A DNA stretch of 64,000 bases from Cavia porcellus (taxonomy: Eukaryota; Chordata; Mammalia; Rodentia; Caviidae), in contig NW_026947544.1 in assembly GCF_034190915.1 (NCBI RefSeq), positions 1,178,001-1,242,000 on the forward strand, given 5' to 3'. Position 1 is the stretch's first letter. The number at the start of each line of letters is the position of its first letter. Position numbers and translations under genes: made by a program. This document shows, one piece after another, positions 12,206 to 24,179 of this stretch. Under the pieces are notes generated by a model. The model was not told where the DNA came from. It ran no database searches and saw only the letters and a list, made by a program, of their open reading frames with translations.

Positions 12206-12616
12206 TTTCATCTAAGTCTCTGAAATTTTCACAGAGGCCATTTTCCTCATTGCCCAGTATTCCTGGCAAGTTAGCACCCTCTTGCCTCAGCCTTTGGTGG
12301 AGCCAGGGTACAAATGTAGGTGACCTACCTGCCACATCAAAATTCAGCTCAGCAGAAGCCCCTTCAGGGAATTTTACTGGAGCCATGCAGCCAGAAGTTC
12401 TTTCTTTCTGCCCTCTTTCTCTTAAGTACTTTAGATTTGTATTTTATAGCTTACTGTTTAATTTTTTCACTCATTTTTGTTTTGTTTACACTGAAATTGA
12501 ATTAAATGACTATTAATTTTACATATCAAATTGCTGGCTCAAACTCTTGATTAAAGGGGGTTTTGAATATTTCCTGAAAGATGTGTTTCAGTGAATAAAC
12601 TTTGATAAGAATGGCC

Positions 12617-12905
12617 TTTTGGGGCACAGTGATACATGGCTATCCTCATACCTGTTTGCAGGCTCATGATCATCCTGTGAAACCTAGAGGAACACTGTCT
12701 CAAAATATAAAATCAAATAATAAGATCAGTGTATCTGTAAAACACATACTAGTAATATCTTATTGTGAAAGTAGTCTTAATGAAATACTAATAAGTACTT
12801 GAAAAAGGTACATGACCCAAATCTCTTGTGCAAATGTGCTAAAAGAAAAATACTTTGCAGCAGGTTCATAGTTCAGTGGTAGCACACATCGCAAGCACAC
12901 GGTGT
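12617..12905 (+). mobile_element. B1-like then ID-like SINE (paralogue of 6,897-7,200)
   Basis: GGCACAGTGATACATGGCTA to CACTGTCTCAAAATATAAAA is a B1-like remnant (12,617-12,720). The ID-like part is GTTCATAGTTCAGTGGTAGC at ~12,865. The ID part is cut off at ~12,905 by the inserted reverse LINE-1. Confidence 0.6.
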
Positions 12906-15495
12906 GATTTTTTAAAATTCTATTTAAAAGAAAAAGAGAAAAGCAAAACAAAACATAGCAGTGTAAGGGTACAAATAATACAGAACTACAAAAAAATAAA
13001 AAGTAAGAAAGCACCAGTTAATAGATTACACATTATCATCTTAGAGATAGTTGCTCAAGTCACAGTATCAAAGCATACAAAGTGAACATTCAGAGAGACT
13101 GCAAGCAGTTGTGTTCAATGATCCAACCAAAAACATTAATATGGTCAGCTATTTAAAACCCCTAAACACACTTGCAGTTGTATCCTTTATAGCACTTTTT
13201 CCCTCTCTTTTTTAAAACAAAATTTACACATTTTGGGTTTTATTACTCCTTAGTCTCATTACCTTTTTTTTTTTGGAAGAGAATAAATTCAAATATGGCA
13301 AAACAAAGCTATCAGTCAAAACCAAGGATAGACATAGTACATGATGTAAAAACAGAGTACAAGGGGCTGGGGATTTAGCTCAGTGGCATAAGTACCTGCC
13401 TTGCTAGCAGGCGGTCGAGAGTTCGATCCCCGGTACCGATAAAAATGAAAAAAAAAGACAAAAAAAAAAAAAAAAAAAGAGTACAAGCTTATCAACAATG
13501 GTTACCATAATGCCTCTTGTTTCCTTAAAAACAATTGTCTATCTCATAGCTATCATAAAGTTGAACTAAACAGTAGAGAACAAGATGAATAAAACCTAAA
13601 TATTGTAAACATTACAGGACTTCCAAAGGAGATAATAGTCAAATGAGAATGGGCAGCTTAGTGAAATTTATTGCCTTTCAAGTAGTTGCATACACCCTCA
13701 AAATTGATACTATCATACAGAATGGAAGAGAATCTAATCAGTCAAAACAAGATAGTGGGAGTATTACAGGACTTCAAAACAAGTTAATAGGAAATCAAAA
13801 AAAGTTACTCTAATATATCTTGCTAATTTTTTAAAATTTTCCCCTTAATTAAAAAAAACATAAAAAATAACTAACTAATTTTCTTAATGAATAAGGGAGA
13901 GATTGAGATAAAAGACGATATAACAATACAGGTTGAAGCATTACAGTTTCAGCAACCTAGTGCTTCACACCAAATAACCCGACTTAATAGTAGTTACCAT
14001 AGTTTCTGTCTTTTTCCTTGAAATATTTGAATATAACTTCATATAATATAGCTTCAAATATTTCCATATCAAGAAGCCCAGAATAAAGCCTTTCCAATTA
14101 ATAAGTGAAAATTTTATAAGGCTTCAAGGCCACATAATGGGGAATCATGATTACCACATACTTTTATATATTTTAATCATTACTTACATTAGGAAAACTA
14201 TTCAGTTTTCACACATGTGAAATTGATTTATTTCATTTATGAGTATGGTCTCAAGCTGCACACATTTATCGATAAATATCTCAATGTGATCCTTCTTTAT
14301 AGCTGAATAATACTCCATTGTATAGAAATACCACAACTTTTTTATCCATTCCTCAGTTGATGGACACTTGGGTTGTTTCCAAGATCTGGCGATTACAAAT
14401 TGTGCTGCTATAAATATAGGTGCATATATATCACTGTTGTATGATGCTTTCAGTTCTGGGAATATGCCTAGATGTGGCATAGCTGGAATACATGGGGCTT
14501 ACAATCCTAGCTTTTTTAGAAATCTCCAGAGTGACCTCCACAAAGGTTGTACTAGTCTCACTCCCAATAACAGTGTAGGAAACTTCCTTTTCCCCACATC
14601 CTCTCCAGCATTTGTTGTTGTTGGTTTTCTTGATCCTGGCCATACTTTTGGGAGTGAGATGGTATCTCAGTGTGGCTTTAACTTGCATTTCTCTAATGAC
14701 CAATGGGGATGAGCATTTTTTCATGTATTTATTTGCCATTTGTATTTCTTCATCTGAGATGTGCCCATTTTTGGATTGGATCTTTGAATTTTGGGGGTCT
14801 GAGATTTTTAATTATTTATAGGTTTTAGACAAGAGTCTCTTGTCTGAGAGAGGGTTCACTAAAATCTTTTCTCAGTTTGTGGGTTTTCTTTTCACTATGC
14901 TGGAGATTTCTTTTGACATGAAGAAACTTTTTAATAAGAAGTGGTCCCAGTTATTGATTCTGGGAAGCATTCCCTGTGCCGTTTATGTCCTGTTCATGAA
15001 TTCTCTACCTACTCCTATGTCTTCAAGGTTTCTACCCAATTTGTCTTCCAATAGATTTAGTGTTTCTCTTTTAATATTCAGATCATTGACCCATTTAGAT
15101 TTTAATTTAGTACATGGTGATAGGCATGGGTCTATCTTTAGTTTTTGGCAAAAGGAGAGCCAGATTTTCCAGCACTATTTATTAAAGAGACTGTCATTCT
15201 CCCAGTGAACCTGCTTGGCTCCTTTATCAAAGATAAGGTGGTTGAGTGTGTTTGTAGTTGTGATTGTATCTTCTCATCTGTTCCATTGATCTTTGGCTCT
15301 GTTTTGATTCAAGTACCATGCTGATTTTACTACTGTTGCTTTGTATTATAATTTCAAGTCAGGTATTGTGATGCCTCCTGACTTGCCTTTGATGCTTAGA
15401 ATTGTCTTTGCTATTCTAGGTCTCTTCTGGTTCCAGATGAATTTTAGGAGTGATTTCTCTAGATTTGTAAGGTATTCTGATGGTATTTTTATTTT
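12906..15495 (-). mobile_element. LINE-1, 5'-truncated, reverse strand
   Basis: This is the 3' part of a LINE-1. At 14,200-15,495 the minus strand encodes the end of ORF2 in broken frames: [14 protein letters not shown] (near 15,350-15,390), then the C-terminal region ending with the STEEWIKKLW and MEYYSAIKKDHIE motifs (14,270-14,360). From 14,200 down to ~12,906 lies the 3' UTR. It aligns with the 3' UTR of the plus-strand LINE-1 (24,180-25,552) and with 26,890-28,055; for example, an antisense of the TCATGTGCTATG region is at ~13,340. The element ends at a short T run near 12,910. Frameshifts and stops make it inactive. Comparison with unit A shows it entered B after the duplication. Confidence 0.88.
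13363..13477 (+). mobile_element. ID SINE nested in LINE-1 3' UTR, with target-site duplication
   Basis: A full ID element with A box TAGCTCAGTGG and B box region GAGTTCGATCCCC ends in GGTACCGAT, then a tail with ATGAAA and GACA and a long A run. It is flanked by the direct repeat AGAGTACAA(G) at 13,354-13,363 and 13,478-13,487. It interrupts the reverse LINE-1 3' UTR, so it is younger than that LINE-1. It closely resembles the copy at 433-540, suggesting one recently active subfamily. Confidence 0.95.
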
Positions 15496-15574
15496 GTATC
15501 CACAATTGCAAAACCACAAATACCAATTAAAAAGAAGTGAAAGAATGAAGAATACTTCTGTGTCAGACATAATG

Positions 15575-15660
15575 GCTGGGAGAAGAATTTGGAGAGTTGG
15601 AGCCCAGGCTATGTAAGATACCCAGGACCTTGCCTCAAATAAGCAGCAACAAAAAATTAA
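15575..15660 (+). mobile_element. B1-like SINE remnant
   Basis: GGAGAGTTGGAGCCCAGGCT, then CTATGTAAGATACCC and CCTTGCCTCAAA, follow the right half of a B1 element, with an A-rich tail. It corresponds to 7,270-7,385 in unit A. Confidence 0.55.
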
Positions 15661-16227
15661 TAATAAATAGAAAGAAAGGAAAGAAGAGAGAGGCCTGTGT
15701 TTTTAGCCAGTTCTCCATAATTCAGTTCGCAGTACCTTGGATTTTGGAGTGTGGCAGGGAAACTGTATCTGTAAAGATTTAAAATACATTGCAATTGTTC
15801 CCCAAAAGACTATTTTTGAAACTTAATAAAATGCTCGTTGTATAGACTTAAATGAGTTTAAAAACAAAATGGAGATGTTCTTAAAAGGGCATCTTATGAC
15901 ACTGTGGTGAATGCTTACATGGGGAATAAACATGTTCACTAATACATCCAACCCTATTCTCTTGAAATCCTCCTACTTCCACTCACCTAACATTGATTCA
16001 TGTAAGGGAGGTGGCAAAGGTGTTTGTGCCAAAGCACCCAGGCTCTCAGTGGGCTTCCCAGCATGCAACAGGTAAGCAATCAGTAACACCCCTGGGGGAA
16101 GAGGAGGAGAAACAACTAGATGGTGCAGGTGGAGAGGAGTCAGGGAGTCCAAGTGCCTCCTGCAGCATTACAAACCATAGAGTAAATGTGGATGAATGTA
16201 GGGCTTTCACAATAAGCAAAATCCCAA
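15661..16227. other. Intergenic, no gene recognised
   Basis: Paralogous to ~7,385-8,200 of unit A. Short open frames in either strand are not shared between the two paralogues and show no known domain. Confidence 0.45.
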
Positions 16228-16350
16228 ATTGTCTTTTCAAATAAGGTCTCACCCAGTAACTAAGTTGCCCAGATTGGGCTCACACTTGGGATCATCCTGC
16301 CTCAGCCTCCCAGAAGGCTGGGATTATAAGCATAGGCTACCAAGGTGGCC
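16228..16350 (-). mobile_element. B1/7SL-like SINE, reverse
   Basis: The antisense 7SL signature is clear: AAGGTCTCACCCAGTAAC, then TTGCCCAGATTGGGCTC, then CCTGCCTCAGCCTCCCAGAA and GGCTGGGATTATAAGC. It is a moderately diverged copy lying within unit B. Confidence 0.8.
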
Positions 16351-17429
16351 CTTTTAGCCTTTCTGTAGGGAAGGTGTATTTCTGACCTAGTTCTTCAGAT
16401 TTTTTGACCTGCCTTTCTCTCCCCCTCCCTTAACACTCACCCATCTTTCTGCCTGCTGTTCCCCCTCCACCTCCTCTGCTACCTCTGCTGCTTCTTCCTC
16501 CCCTTCTTCTTCCTAGGGACTTTACACTGGGCCTTTTACATGCTCTAATGGAGTGACAACACCAGCCCCTCTTTTAGAAGTTTATTTTTCTTTTTTAAGA
16601 ACATTATGCCTCCTGGCTGTCTGCTGGCCTTCGTGGCTTCTGATGAATAAAGAACAATTAACAGGGCTCAACTGTACATTGTAAGTTAAACTGCTTGTGG
16701 AGATTTTGAGCACTTACTGAGGTAACCATGATAAAATAAATATTTCTGCCAGCTAATGGCTGGGAGATGACTGTGTCCCAGGCATCTCTGCTAAATGTTT
16801 TGGATGCGCCATTTACTATTTACAGCAGGAATGGAGTTGATGTCAATAGTTTTCCATTTTACAGGTCAGATGTGAAGTACATTTCTCATAATCTCATGAT
16901 TGGTGTCTAAGCAGATTCTTCTCAGTGAGCTATCCATACAGGGACTTTAGAGGCAGCTACAAGAGCATGAACAAAAACAAAAATAAAAACAAAAAGAGAG
17001 AAAAACTCTGTGGCTAAATTAACTTGAATTACTTAACAAAACTAGGGCTTCCCACAAAAATCTCTGAGTCTAACATACCTGAGTGGACTAGGGAGGTGAA
17101 GAACACCAGGTTGGTTTCTTTGTTCTTAGGTTTGCCAGTTGTACCCATGGTCAAGTGATGTATCATCGAAGAAATATCTTATAGTGCAATAAGTTAACAA
17201 ATGCATTACCATTAATCAAAGAAAATATGGAAAAAAAAACACAACATCCTGGGAAGCAGACTCCACTATGGGGATCAGGAAGAGTATCAGCAAGAAGACA
17301 AATGTAGGAGGGCTCCCATGAACCAGTGATGTAGGGGGTGGGAAACCAGAAAATCATCCCTGCTCAAGCTGTGAGTAATTGCCTGATTCAGAAGACTCAG
17401 CATGAGATGATAGCAACCAAGCTGAAAGG
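16351..17429. other. Intergenic, no gene recognised
   Basis: Contains a pyrimidine-rich patch (16,400-16,515). The end of recognisable unit B homology is near 16,900. No gene, RNA or repeat family is recognised in the rest. Confidence 0.4.
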
Positions 17430-17795
17430 ACTCACTTGATGTTTGAGCTGTTTGCTTGACTTTGCAGGTCTATGACTGGTCTTCTGGGCACCTATTTGGA
17501 GGATGGCAGTGTACCTTGTGGCAGCTATGGGGTTTCCTTCACTGTTGTTTTTGAAATCCAATGTTTTGTTCAATTTTACTGCATTTTTGATGGCTGTATC
17601 TGGTAATCTGAGCAACTATTTTGAAGATAACAATATGCAGCGTAAGAACCATTGTTAAATTTCTGCCACACTGTTTTGAAGACATATATAACTATTGTTG
17701 TTTTTTGTTGCTGTTGCTATTATTTGGCTTTTGTTGGTTTTTTCAGGTTTGTTTGCATTTTGATTTTTATGGTTTATTTCTTTTTTCTCTTTAAA
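17430..17795 (+). mobile_element. Probable old LINE-1 3' UTR fragment
   Basis: The order of short matches resembles the 3' UTR of the LINE-1 at 24,800-25,550: AGCAACTATTTTGAAGATAA matches the AGGCAACCACTTTGAAGGCA type, followed by TTGAAGACATATATAAC and a TTTTTTCTCTTTAAA end. Divergence is high, so this is tentative. Confidence 0.4.
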
Positions 17796-18659
17796 ATACA
17801 ACATGTGCAACACATACTATGTATTGGGAAGAAACCTTTGAAAGAAAAGACAAACTGTGATTGGGAAAGTAAAAATAGGTAAAATTCAAAAAAATATAGA
17901 AGATAGTTAAGGTACTCATAGAGCTAATTTCTGTCTGATCCTTGAAAATAATATTGTGTGATATAAAATAATAAACATTTTAGACAAGTTATGATGACTA
18001 CATCCTGCACTTACTACCTACTACAATAAACCAGGGCTCAGTATATCAAGTATTGTAACTGTCCCACTACTCTGTTTTGAAGCTCCTTTTCTTTGTTTGT
18101 TTATCATGTTTTCCTTTAAAATAATGTTTTCAGAAAAGAAGGTACAAATACCTTTTATTTTTCTATTGTATATTTTGTTTCTCTTTTACAGGCTCTATAT
18201 TAATTACACATATTTACTTGTGCTTAGTAACACCACAAGAAAGGTATATGTATGTAACACTTAGTACAATATTTTTGTAGTTGTTTCTAGGGTTTTCTGA
18301 ATAGAAGTCATGGTGCTTTTCCTCCTGATGGAGCTACTGGGCATAGCAATCTACTGGATATTACAAAGTTCCATTTTTAAAATATGTCCTTACATCTTTA
18401 TATGAATAATTGTGACTTGTTAAAAAAGTGAGCCCAGTTTTGTTTAATATGTTGTCAGTGCTTATTCTAGCAGGAAACTCATTCATTCTGCCATAAGGTG
18501 TTTTTCTGAGTTAGTGTGTATGCCAAGAATGTAAATAGGACAGATCACTTAGAGACACAGTCCTTGTGCAATCTGGCTGTGGCACAGGGGGGTCATTGGC
18601 CTGAAGAAGATGAGCAGTAATGATCTAGGTAAAAAAGTTCTGGAGTAAATCTGAACAGT
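17796..18659. other. AT-rich intergenic, no gene recognised
   Basis: No gene or clear repeat was recognised. The 5' end of the following LINE-1 may reach back to ~18,585, where base composition changes (GGCACAGGGGGGTCATTGG), but no target-site duplication was found to fix it. Confidence 0.4.
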
Positions 18660-18666
18660 TGATCTT

Positions 18667-19180
18667 CATCAACCTCCCCATTCCAGCTGCGCTTGGAGAA
18701 CTGTGGAGTTTCCAGCAAGAAGGCAGGTACATACTGTTCCCAGAATCCAGCCTATTTTAGACTCTTGCACCGCGTGGGTGCAGAGGAAGGGCTGGTTGGA
18801 TCTGGGTCACCTGCATCCACCTCCCGGTGTGTCTGGAGGACTGTGGATTTCTCAGCAAGCAGGCAAGCATCACCCATTCCAGAGGCCCCCACCTGCAGTA
18901 ACTTCCCAGTGCACTCTGCCCCAAGCCCAGAGTGTTCAGGACTCTCCAGGCTTCCAGGTGCAGTGAAGTCACTAATTGATTCTGAGGCATTAACATCCGC
19001 CTCCCCATTCTGGCTGAGCTCTGAGAAATGTGGAGTTTCCAGCAAGCAGGCAGGCGCACAGTGTGTCTAGAGCCCAGCTTATCAGGAACTACATAGTTCT
19101 AAGCAGGCAGAAGTGGGCCACTGGTTCTAGAGGCCCAGCTGCCTGGGGGAACTGGGTGCCACAGTCCCAGGAGCTTCAAA
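18667..19180 (+). promoter_or_regulatory. LINE-1 5' UTR with degenerate promoter monomers
   Basis: Three related units begin with CATCNRCCTCCC at 18,667, 18,814 and 18,994 (spacings 147 and 180). Each continues into a TGTGGAKTTYCCAGCAAG-like core followed by CAGGCA or AGGCAGG. LINE-1 promoters built from tandem monomers are known from mouse; the sequence here is different. Its role as the internal Pol II promoter is inferred from position upstream of ORF1. Confidence 0.55.
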
Positions 19181-19256
19181 CATAGAAATGGATTTCCAAC
19201 AGGCCCTGAGGAAGCTTTCAAATAACACTTGAAACACAGAAATATAGGAAAATGAC

Positions 19257-20200
19257 AAAATGAAAGACCAAATTACAACCTCAAACCTCCAGCCCATCTC
19301 AAGAAACCCTAGGAGTGATGTATATAGAAGAAAATACATGCCATCCACCTCAAATATTGGACATAATAGCTACTGAAATAAACAAGCAACTCCAGGAAGC
19401 TTTAAAGGAATTCAAACACGAAATAATCTCCCAGGTAAAACAGAAAATGATAAAAGAAATTTAAGAGATTCTGAATAAATCTAAAGAAAACACAGTTAAA
19501 AAATTGGAGGAACTAAACAAAAAGATAGAATCCCTAGATGAGCAATATAAGAAACAAACAGAACACATAAAGCAGATGCACAGACATGTACAGGAAATAA
19601 AAAACTGCACTGAAAGCTGTAAAAACCGCCTCAATGAAAGTGAAGATAAAATTTCAGACCTTGAAGACAGGAATGCTGCTAGTGAACAGGAAAGGAAAGA
19701 TCTTTTAAAAATAACAAGGAATCAGGAAATAACAATTCAACAACAGCAAGATGATGCAAAGAAAAATTACATAAGATTGATAGGGATTAATGAAAAAAGA
19801 AGGGACAACACAAAGAATGTCAAGATGATATTTAGAGAAGTAATAGCTGAAAATTTCCCAAGCATGTGATCAGAAACCAACATCAGGTTCAGTGAAGCCT
19901 ATAGAATTCCAAATAGTCATAACCAAAATAAAACTGCACCTAGACATATAATAATCACCATCCCAGAAATCCAACACAAGATTATTAAAAGCTTCCAGAG
20001 AGAGAAGATAGATCACTTATAAAGGAAAACATATCAGAATCACAGCAGACTTCTCAGCACAAACAATAAAGTCAAGAAGAGTATGGAGTGAAGTATTTCA
20101 GATCCTAAAGGAAAATGATTTCCAAGCTATACTGATGTACCCTGCAAAACTGTCTTTCAAAATGGATGGAAAAATAAGATACATCCATGACAAAGAATAG
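19257..20200 (+). pseudogene. LINE-1 ORF1 remnant (RNA-binding chaperone)
   Basis: ORF1p is the trimeric RNA-binding protein of LINE-1. The longest open piece, 19,504-19,869 (121 codons), shows a heptad-rich coiled coil (KKIESLDEQYKKQTEHIKQ, then LNESEDKISDLEDR), the start of the RRM (KKNYIRLIGI) and the conserved IAENFPS stretch, and stops at 19,867. Downstream, in other frames, the C-terminal domain is recognisable: RHIIIT, KGKHIRITADFSAQT, then MYPAKLSFKMDGKIRYIHDK (to ~20,200). Upstream, an N-terminal stretch with stops begins near ATG 19,257 or slightly before. In-frame stops and shifts show that it is dead. Confidence 0.85.
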
Positions 20201-20338
20201 CTGAAGACCACATGATCACCAAGCCAACCTTGAAAAGAATACTGAACGACAGCCTAGGTACATTTAGGCAAAAACCACTAAACAAAGTAGACAATTAAAC
20301 ACAACCAAAAGAAAAAGATGCAACAGCAGAAAGATAAC

Positions 20339-23300
20339 ATGTCAACAATAAACCAAAATATAACAGTTATAACAATTAATGTGAATGGTCCCAATGCACC
20401 AATTAAAAGAAATAGACTGGCAGAATGAATCAAAAAACAAAATACAACCATATGTTGTCTTCAAGAAACTCATCTAACCCAAAAGTATACCCACAAAATG
20501 AAAGTTAAAGGATGGAAAACAATACTTCATATAACAGGAACCAAAAAAAAAAAAAGTGGGGGTGGCTATTCTGTTTGCAGACAATGTGAACTTCAAGCCA
20601 AGAATGATTACAAGGGATAAATAAGGTCACTACATACTGGTTAGGGGAAAATTCCAAGAGGAAGAGATAACTATCTTAAATATATATACACCAAATTCCA
20701 GTGCACACAGTTATATAAAACAAGTACTAAGAGAACTGAAAAACCAAGTTAATAGTAACACAATTCTAACAAGAGATCTTAACACACCATTGACACCAAT
20801 GAACAGATCAACCAGACAGAAAATCAGCAAAGAAATAAATGAACTGCATCACACCTGTGAACAAATGGACTTAATAGACTTATATAGAGTATTCCACCCA
20901 ACAACAACAGAATACACATTCTTCTCTGCAGTGCATGTGTCATTCTCTAAAAAGACCATTTATTAATTCACAAAACATATCGAAATAAATGCAAAAGGGT
21001 TGAAATTACCCCTTGCATGCTATTGGACCATAGCGCTATGAAATTAGAAATTAATGATAAAAGATACTGCAAAATTCCCACAAACACATGGAAACTGAAT
21101 AACACACTCTTGAGTAATCAGTGGGTCACAGAGGAAATTAAAGAAGAAATTAAACACTACCTACAAGAAAATGAAAACACAAATACAACTTACTGGAATC
21201 TGTGAGATGCTTTGAAAACTGTCCTCAGAGGAATATTTATTGCCCTTGGTTCACACTTCAGGAAAACAGAAAAAATACAAACAAATAACCTGATGTTGCA
21301 CCTCAAACATCTAGAAAAAGAAGAGCAAGTCAACCCCAAAGTTAAAAGAAGAGAAGAAATTATAAAAATTGGAGCAGAAATCAATGCAATAGAGACTAAA
21401 AAAAACACTCCAAAAAATCGATGAATCAAGCAGTTAGTTCTTTGAAAGAATAAATAAGATCAACAAGCCCCTAACCAAGCTTATTTTTAAAAAGGGAAGA
21501 AAATGCTCAAATTCAGGCAATAAGGAATGGAAAAGGAGAAGTCACTGCAAACCCTATAGAATTACAGAAGATCATCAAAAGCTTGTTTTGAAACCTCTAC
21601 TCTCAAAAGTTTGATAGCACAGAGGAAATGGACATATTCCTGGAAGCATATGAAGTACCAAAGCTAGGTCATGAAGATGTAAAACTACTGAATTACCCAA
21701 TTTCTATTAATAAAATAAAAAATGTAATTAAATAGAGTTACATTTTATCTTCTTTTACAAAGAAGAGCCCAGGACCAGACAGATTCACTGCAGAATTCTA
21801 CAAGAAATATAAAGAAGATCTAATGCCAACATTCCTCAAACTCTTCAATGAAATTGAAAGGGAAGCAATCCTTTCTAAATCATTACAAGAAACAAATATT
21901 ACTCTAGTACCAAAACTTGAAAAGGACCCAACTAAAAAAGAGAACTACAGACCAAACTCCCTAATGAACACAGATGCAAAAATCCTCAATAAAATATTTC
22001 CAAATAGGATGAAGCAAATCATCAAGAAGATCATACACCATGACCAAGTGGGATTCATCCCAGGCATGCAGGGATGGTTCAATATACATAAATCAATAAA
22101 TTTAATACACCATATAAATAGAGCCAAAAGTAAGAGCCACACGATCATTTTTATAGATGCAGAAAAAGCATTTGATAAGGTCCAACACTTACTTATGATA
22201 AGAGCCTTGCAGAAAATTTGAATAGATGGCCTTATCAATATAATAAAAGCAGTGTATGACAAACCAGCAGCCAATAACATACTAAATGGCCAAAAATTGA
22301 AGGCATTTACTTTAAAATCAGGCTCAAGACAAGGATGTTCCCTATTACCAGTCCTATTTAATATACTATTTGAAACACTAGCCAGAGCAATTAGACAATA
22401 GAAAAAAAATAAAAGGCGTAAAGATATGAAAAGAAAAGTTAAGCTATCATTATTTGCAGATGACATGATACTCTATATAAAGATCTCCAATACTCCATTG
22501 AAAGACTTCTAGATATAATAAATAAATTCAGTAATGTAGCTGGATACAAAACGGATACTCAAAAATCAATAGCATTCCTATACATTAACAACAAAGTCAC
22601 AGAGAGAGCAATAAGAGAAACCATACGCTTCACACTAGCAACAACAACAAAAAAATGAAATATCTATGAATTACTCTCAGGAAACAAGTGAAAGACCTCT
22701 ACAGGGAAAATAATAATACACCAAAATTAACTTGAAGATAAACTCAGAAAATTGAAAAACATGCCTTGCTCATGGATAGGAAGAATGAATATTGTCAAAA
22801 TGGCCATTCTCCCAAAACTGTTATACAGATTCAATGCAATCCCACAAAAATACCATCAACATACCTCATAGATCTTGAGAAATCACTCCTAAAATTCTTC
22901 TTCAGCAAGAAGAGATTGAGAATAGCAAGGACAGTTCTAAGCAGCAATGGCAAGGCAGGAGGTATCACAATCCCTGACTTGAAGTTATATTACAAGGCAA
23001 CCGTAGTAAAATCAACATGGTACTGGAACCAAAACAGAGCTGAAGATCTGTGGAATAGATTAGAAGATACAACCAAAACTACAAACACGATCAGCCACCT
23101 TATCTTAGATAAAGGGGCAAACATATTCACTGGGAGAACAATAATATCTTTAGTAAATGGTGCTGGAAAAAGTGGTTCTCCATATGCCAAAAACTAAAAC
23201 TAGACCCATGCCTATGGGTAATAAAATAAAATCTGAATGAATCAAAGATCTAAATATTAAAACAGAAACACTAAATCTATTGGAAGGCAAATTGGGTAGA

Positions 23301-24170
23301 AACCTTGAAAACATAGGAGTAGGTAGAGAATTCATGAATAGGACTCAAACCACAAGGGAAATACTTCCCAGAGTCAATAACTGGGATCACCTCTTATTAG
23401 AAAGTTTCTGCACGTCAAAACAAATCTGTAGCACAGTGAAAAGAAAACCCACAAACTGGGAAAAAATCTTAGTGAACTGTCCCTCAGACAAAGGACTTCT
23501 ATCTAAAACACATAAAGAATTTTTAAAAATCAGAACCCCAAAATTAAAAGACCCATTCCAAAAGTGGGCATCTGAGATGAATAAACAATTCTCAGATGAA
23601 GAAATACAAATGGCAAGAAATATATGAAAAAATGTTCATCATCATTAGTCATTAGAGAAATGCAAATTAAACCACACTGAGATTGCATCTCATTCCTGAA
23701 AGAATGGCCAAGATCAAGAAAACCAACAACAACAAATCCTGGAGAGGCTGTGGGGAAAAATTAACTCTACTGCACTGTTGGTGGGAGTGTAGACTAGTGC
23801 AACCATTGTGGAGGTCAGTCTGGAGATTTCTCAGAAACCTGGGAGTGAAAGCCCCATTTGATCCAGCTATACCACTTCTAGGCATATTCCCACAAAAACT
23901 GAAGGCATCATTCCACAGTAATATATGTGCACCCATGTTTATAGCACCACAATTTGTAATAGCCAGATCTTGGAAACAAATTAAGTGTCCATCAACTGAA
24001 GAATGGATAAAATGTTGTGGTATTTTTATAAAATGGAAAACTACTCAGCTATAAAGAATGATCACACTGAGACATTTATAAATAAATGGACACAGCTTGA
24101 GACCATACTCATCAGTGAAATAAATCAAACTCACATATATAAATACCAAATAGATTCCCTAGTGTAATAA
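20339..24170 (+). pseudogene. LINE-1 ORF2 remnant (endonuclease-reverse transcriptase)
   Basis: ORF2p nicks target DNA and primes reverse transcription. The start ATG at 20,339 opens MSTINQNITVITINVNG, the usual ORF2 beginning; the ~3.83-kb span equals the family's usual length. Endonuclease remnants include CLQETHLT near 20,460. The reverse transcriptase region is best kept at 21,823-22,221 ([31 protein letters not shown], and motif [12 protein letters not shown] near 22,155), with motif C FADDMILY at ~22,454-22,477. The C-terminal region shows [20 protein letters not shown] (~23,777) and STEEWIK. Stops include TGA at 20,426 (replacing a likely Trp), TGA at 22,219 and TAG at 22,399, plus frameshifts. 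It is inactive. Confidence 0.9.
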
Positions 24171-24179
24171 GTGATAAGA

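Larger units (their letters stand above)
9690..16900 (+). repeat. Segmental duplication, unit B
   Basis: Second tandem copy of unit A, in direct orientation. Relative to A it lacks a counterpart of about 2,190-6,440, carries an AT microsatellite (10,478-10,631), and has gained a reverse-strand LINE-1 with a nested ID SINE (12,906-15,495). Homology to A resumes immediately right of the LINE-1, where a CAATTGCAAAACC-like stretch in B matches CAATGCAAAACTG near 7,220 in A. The right edge is uncertain because similarity fades around 16,900. Confidence 0.72.
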
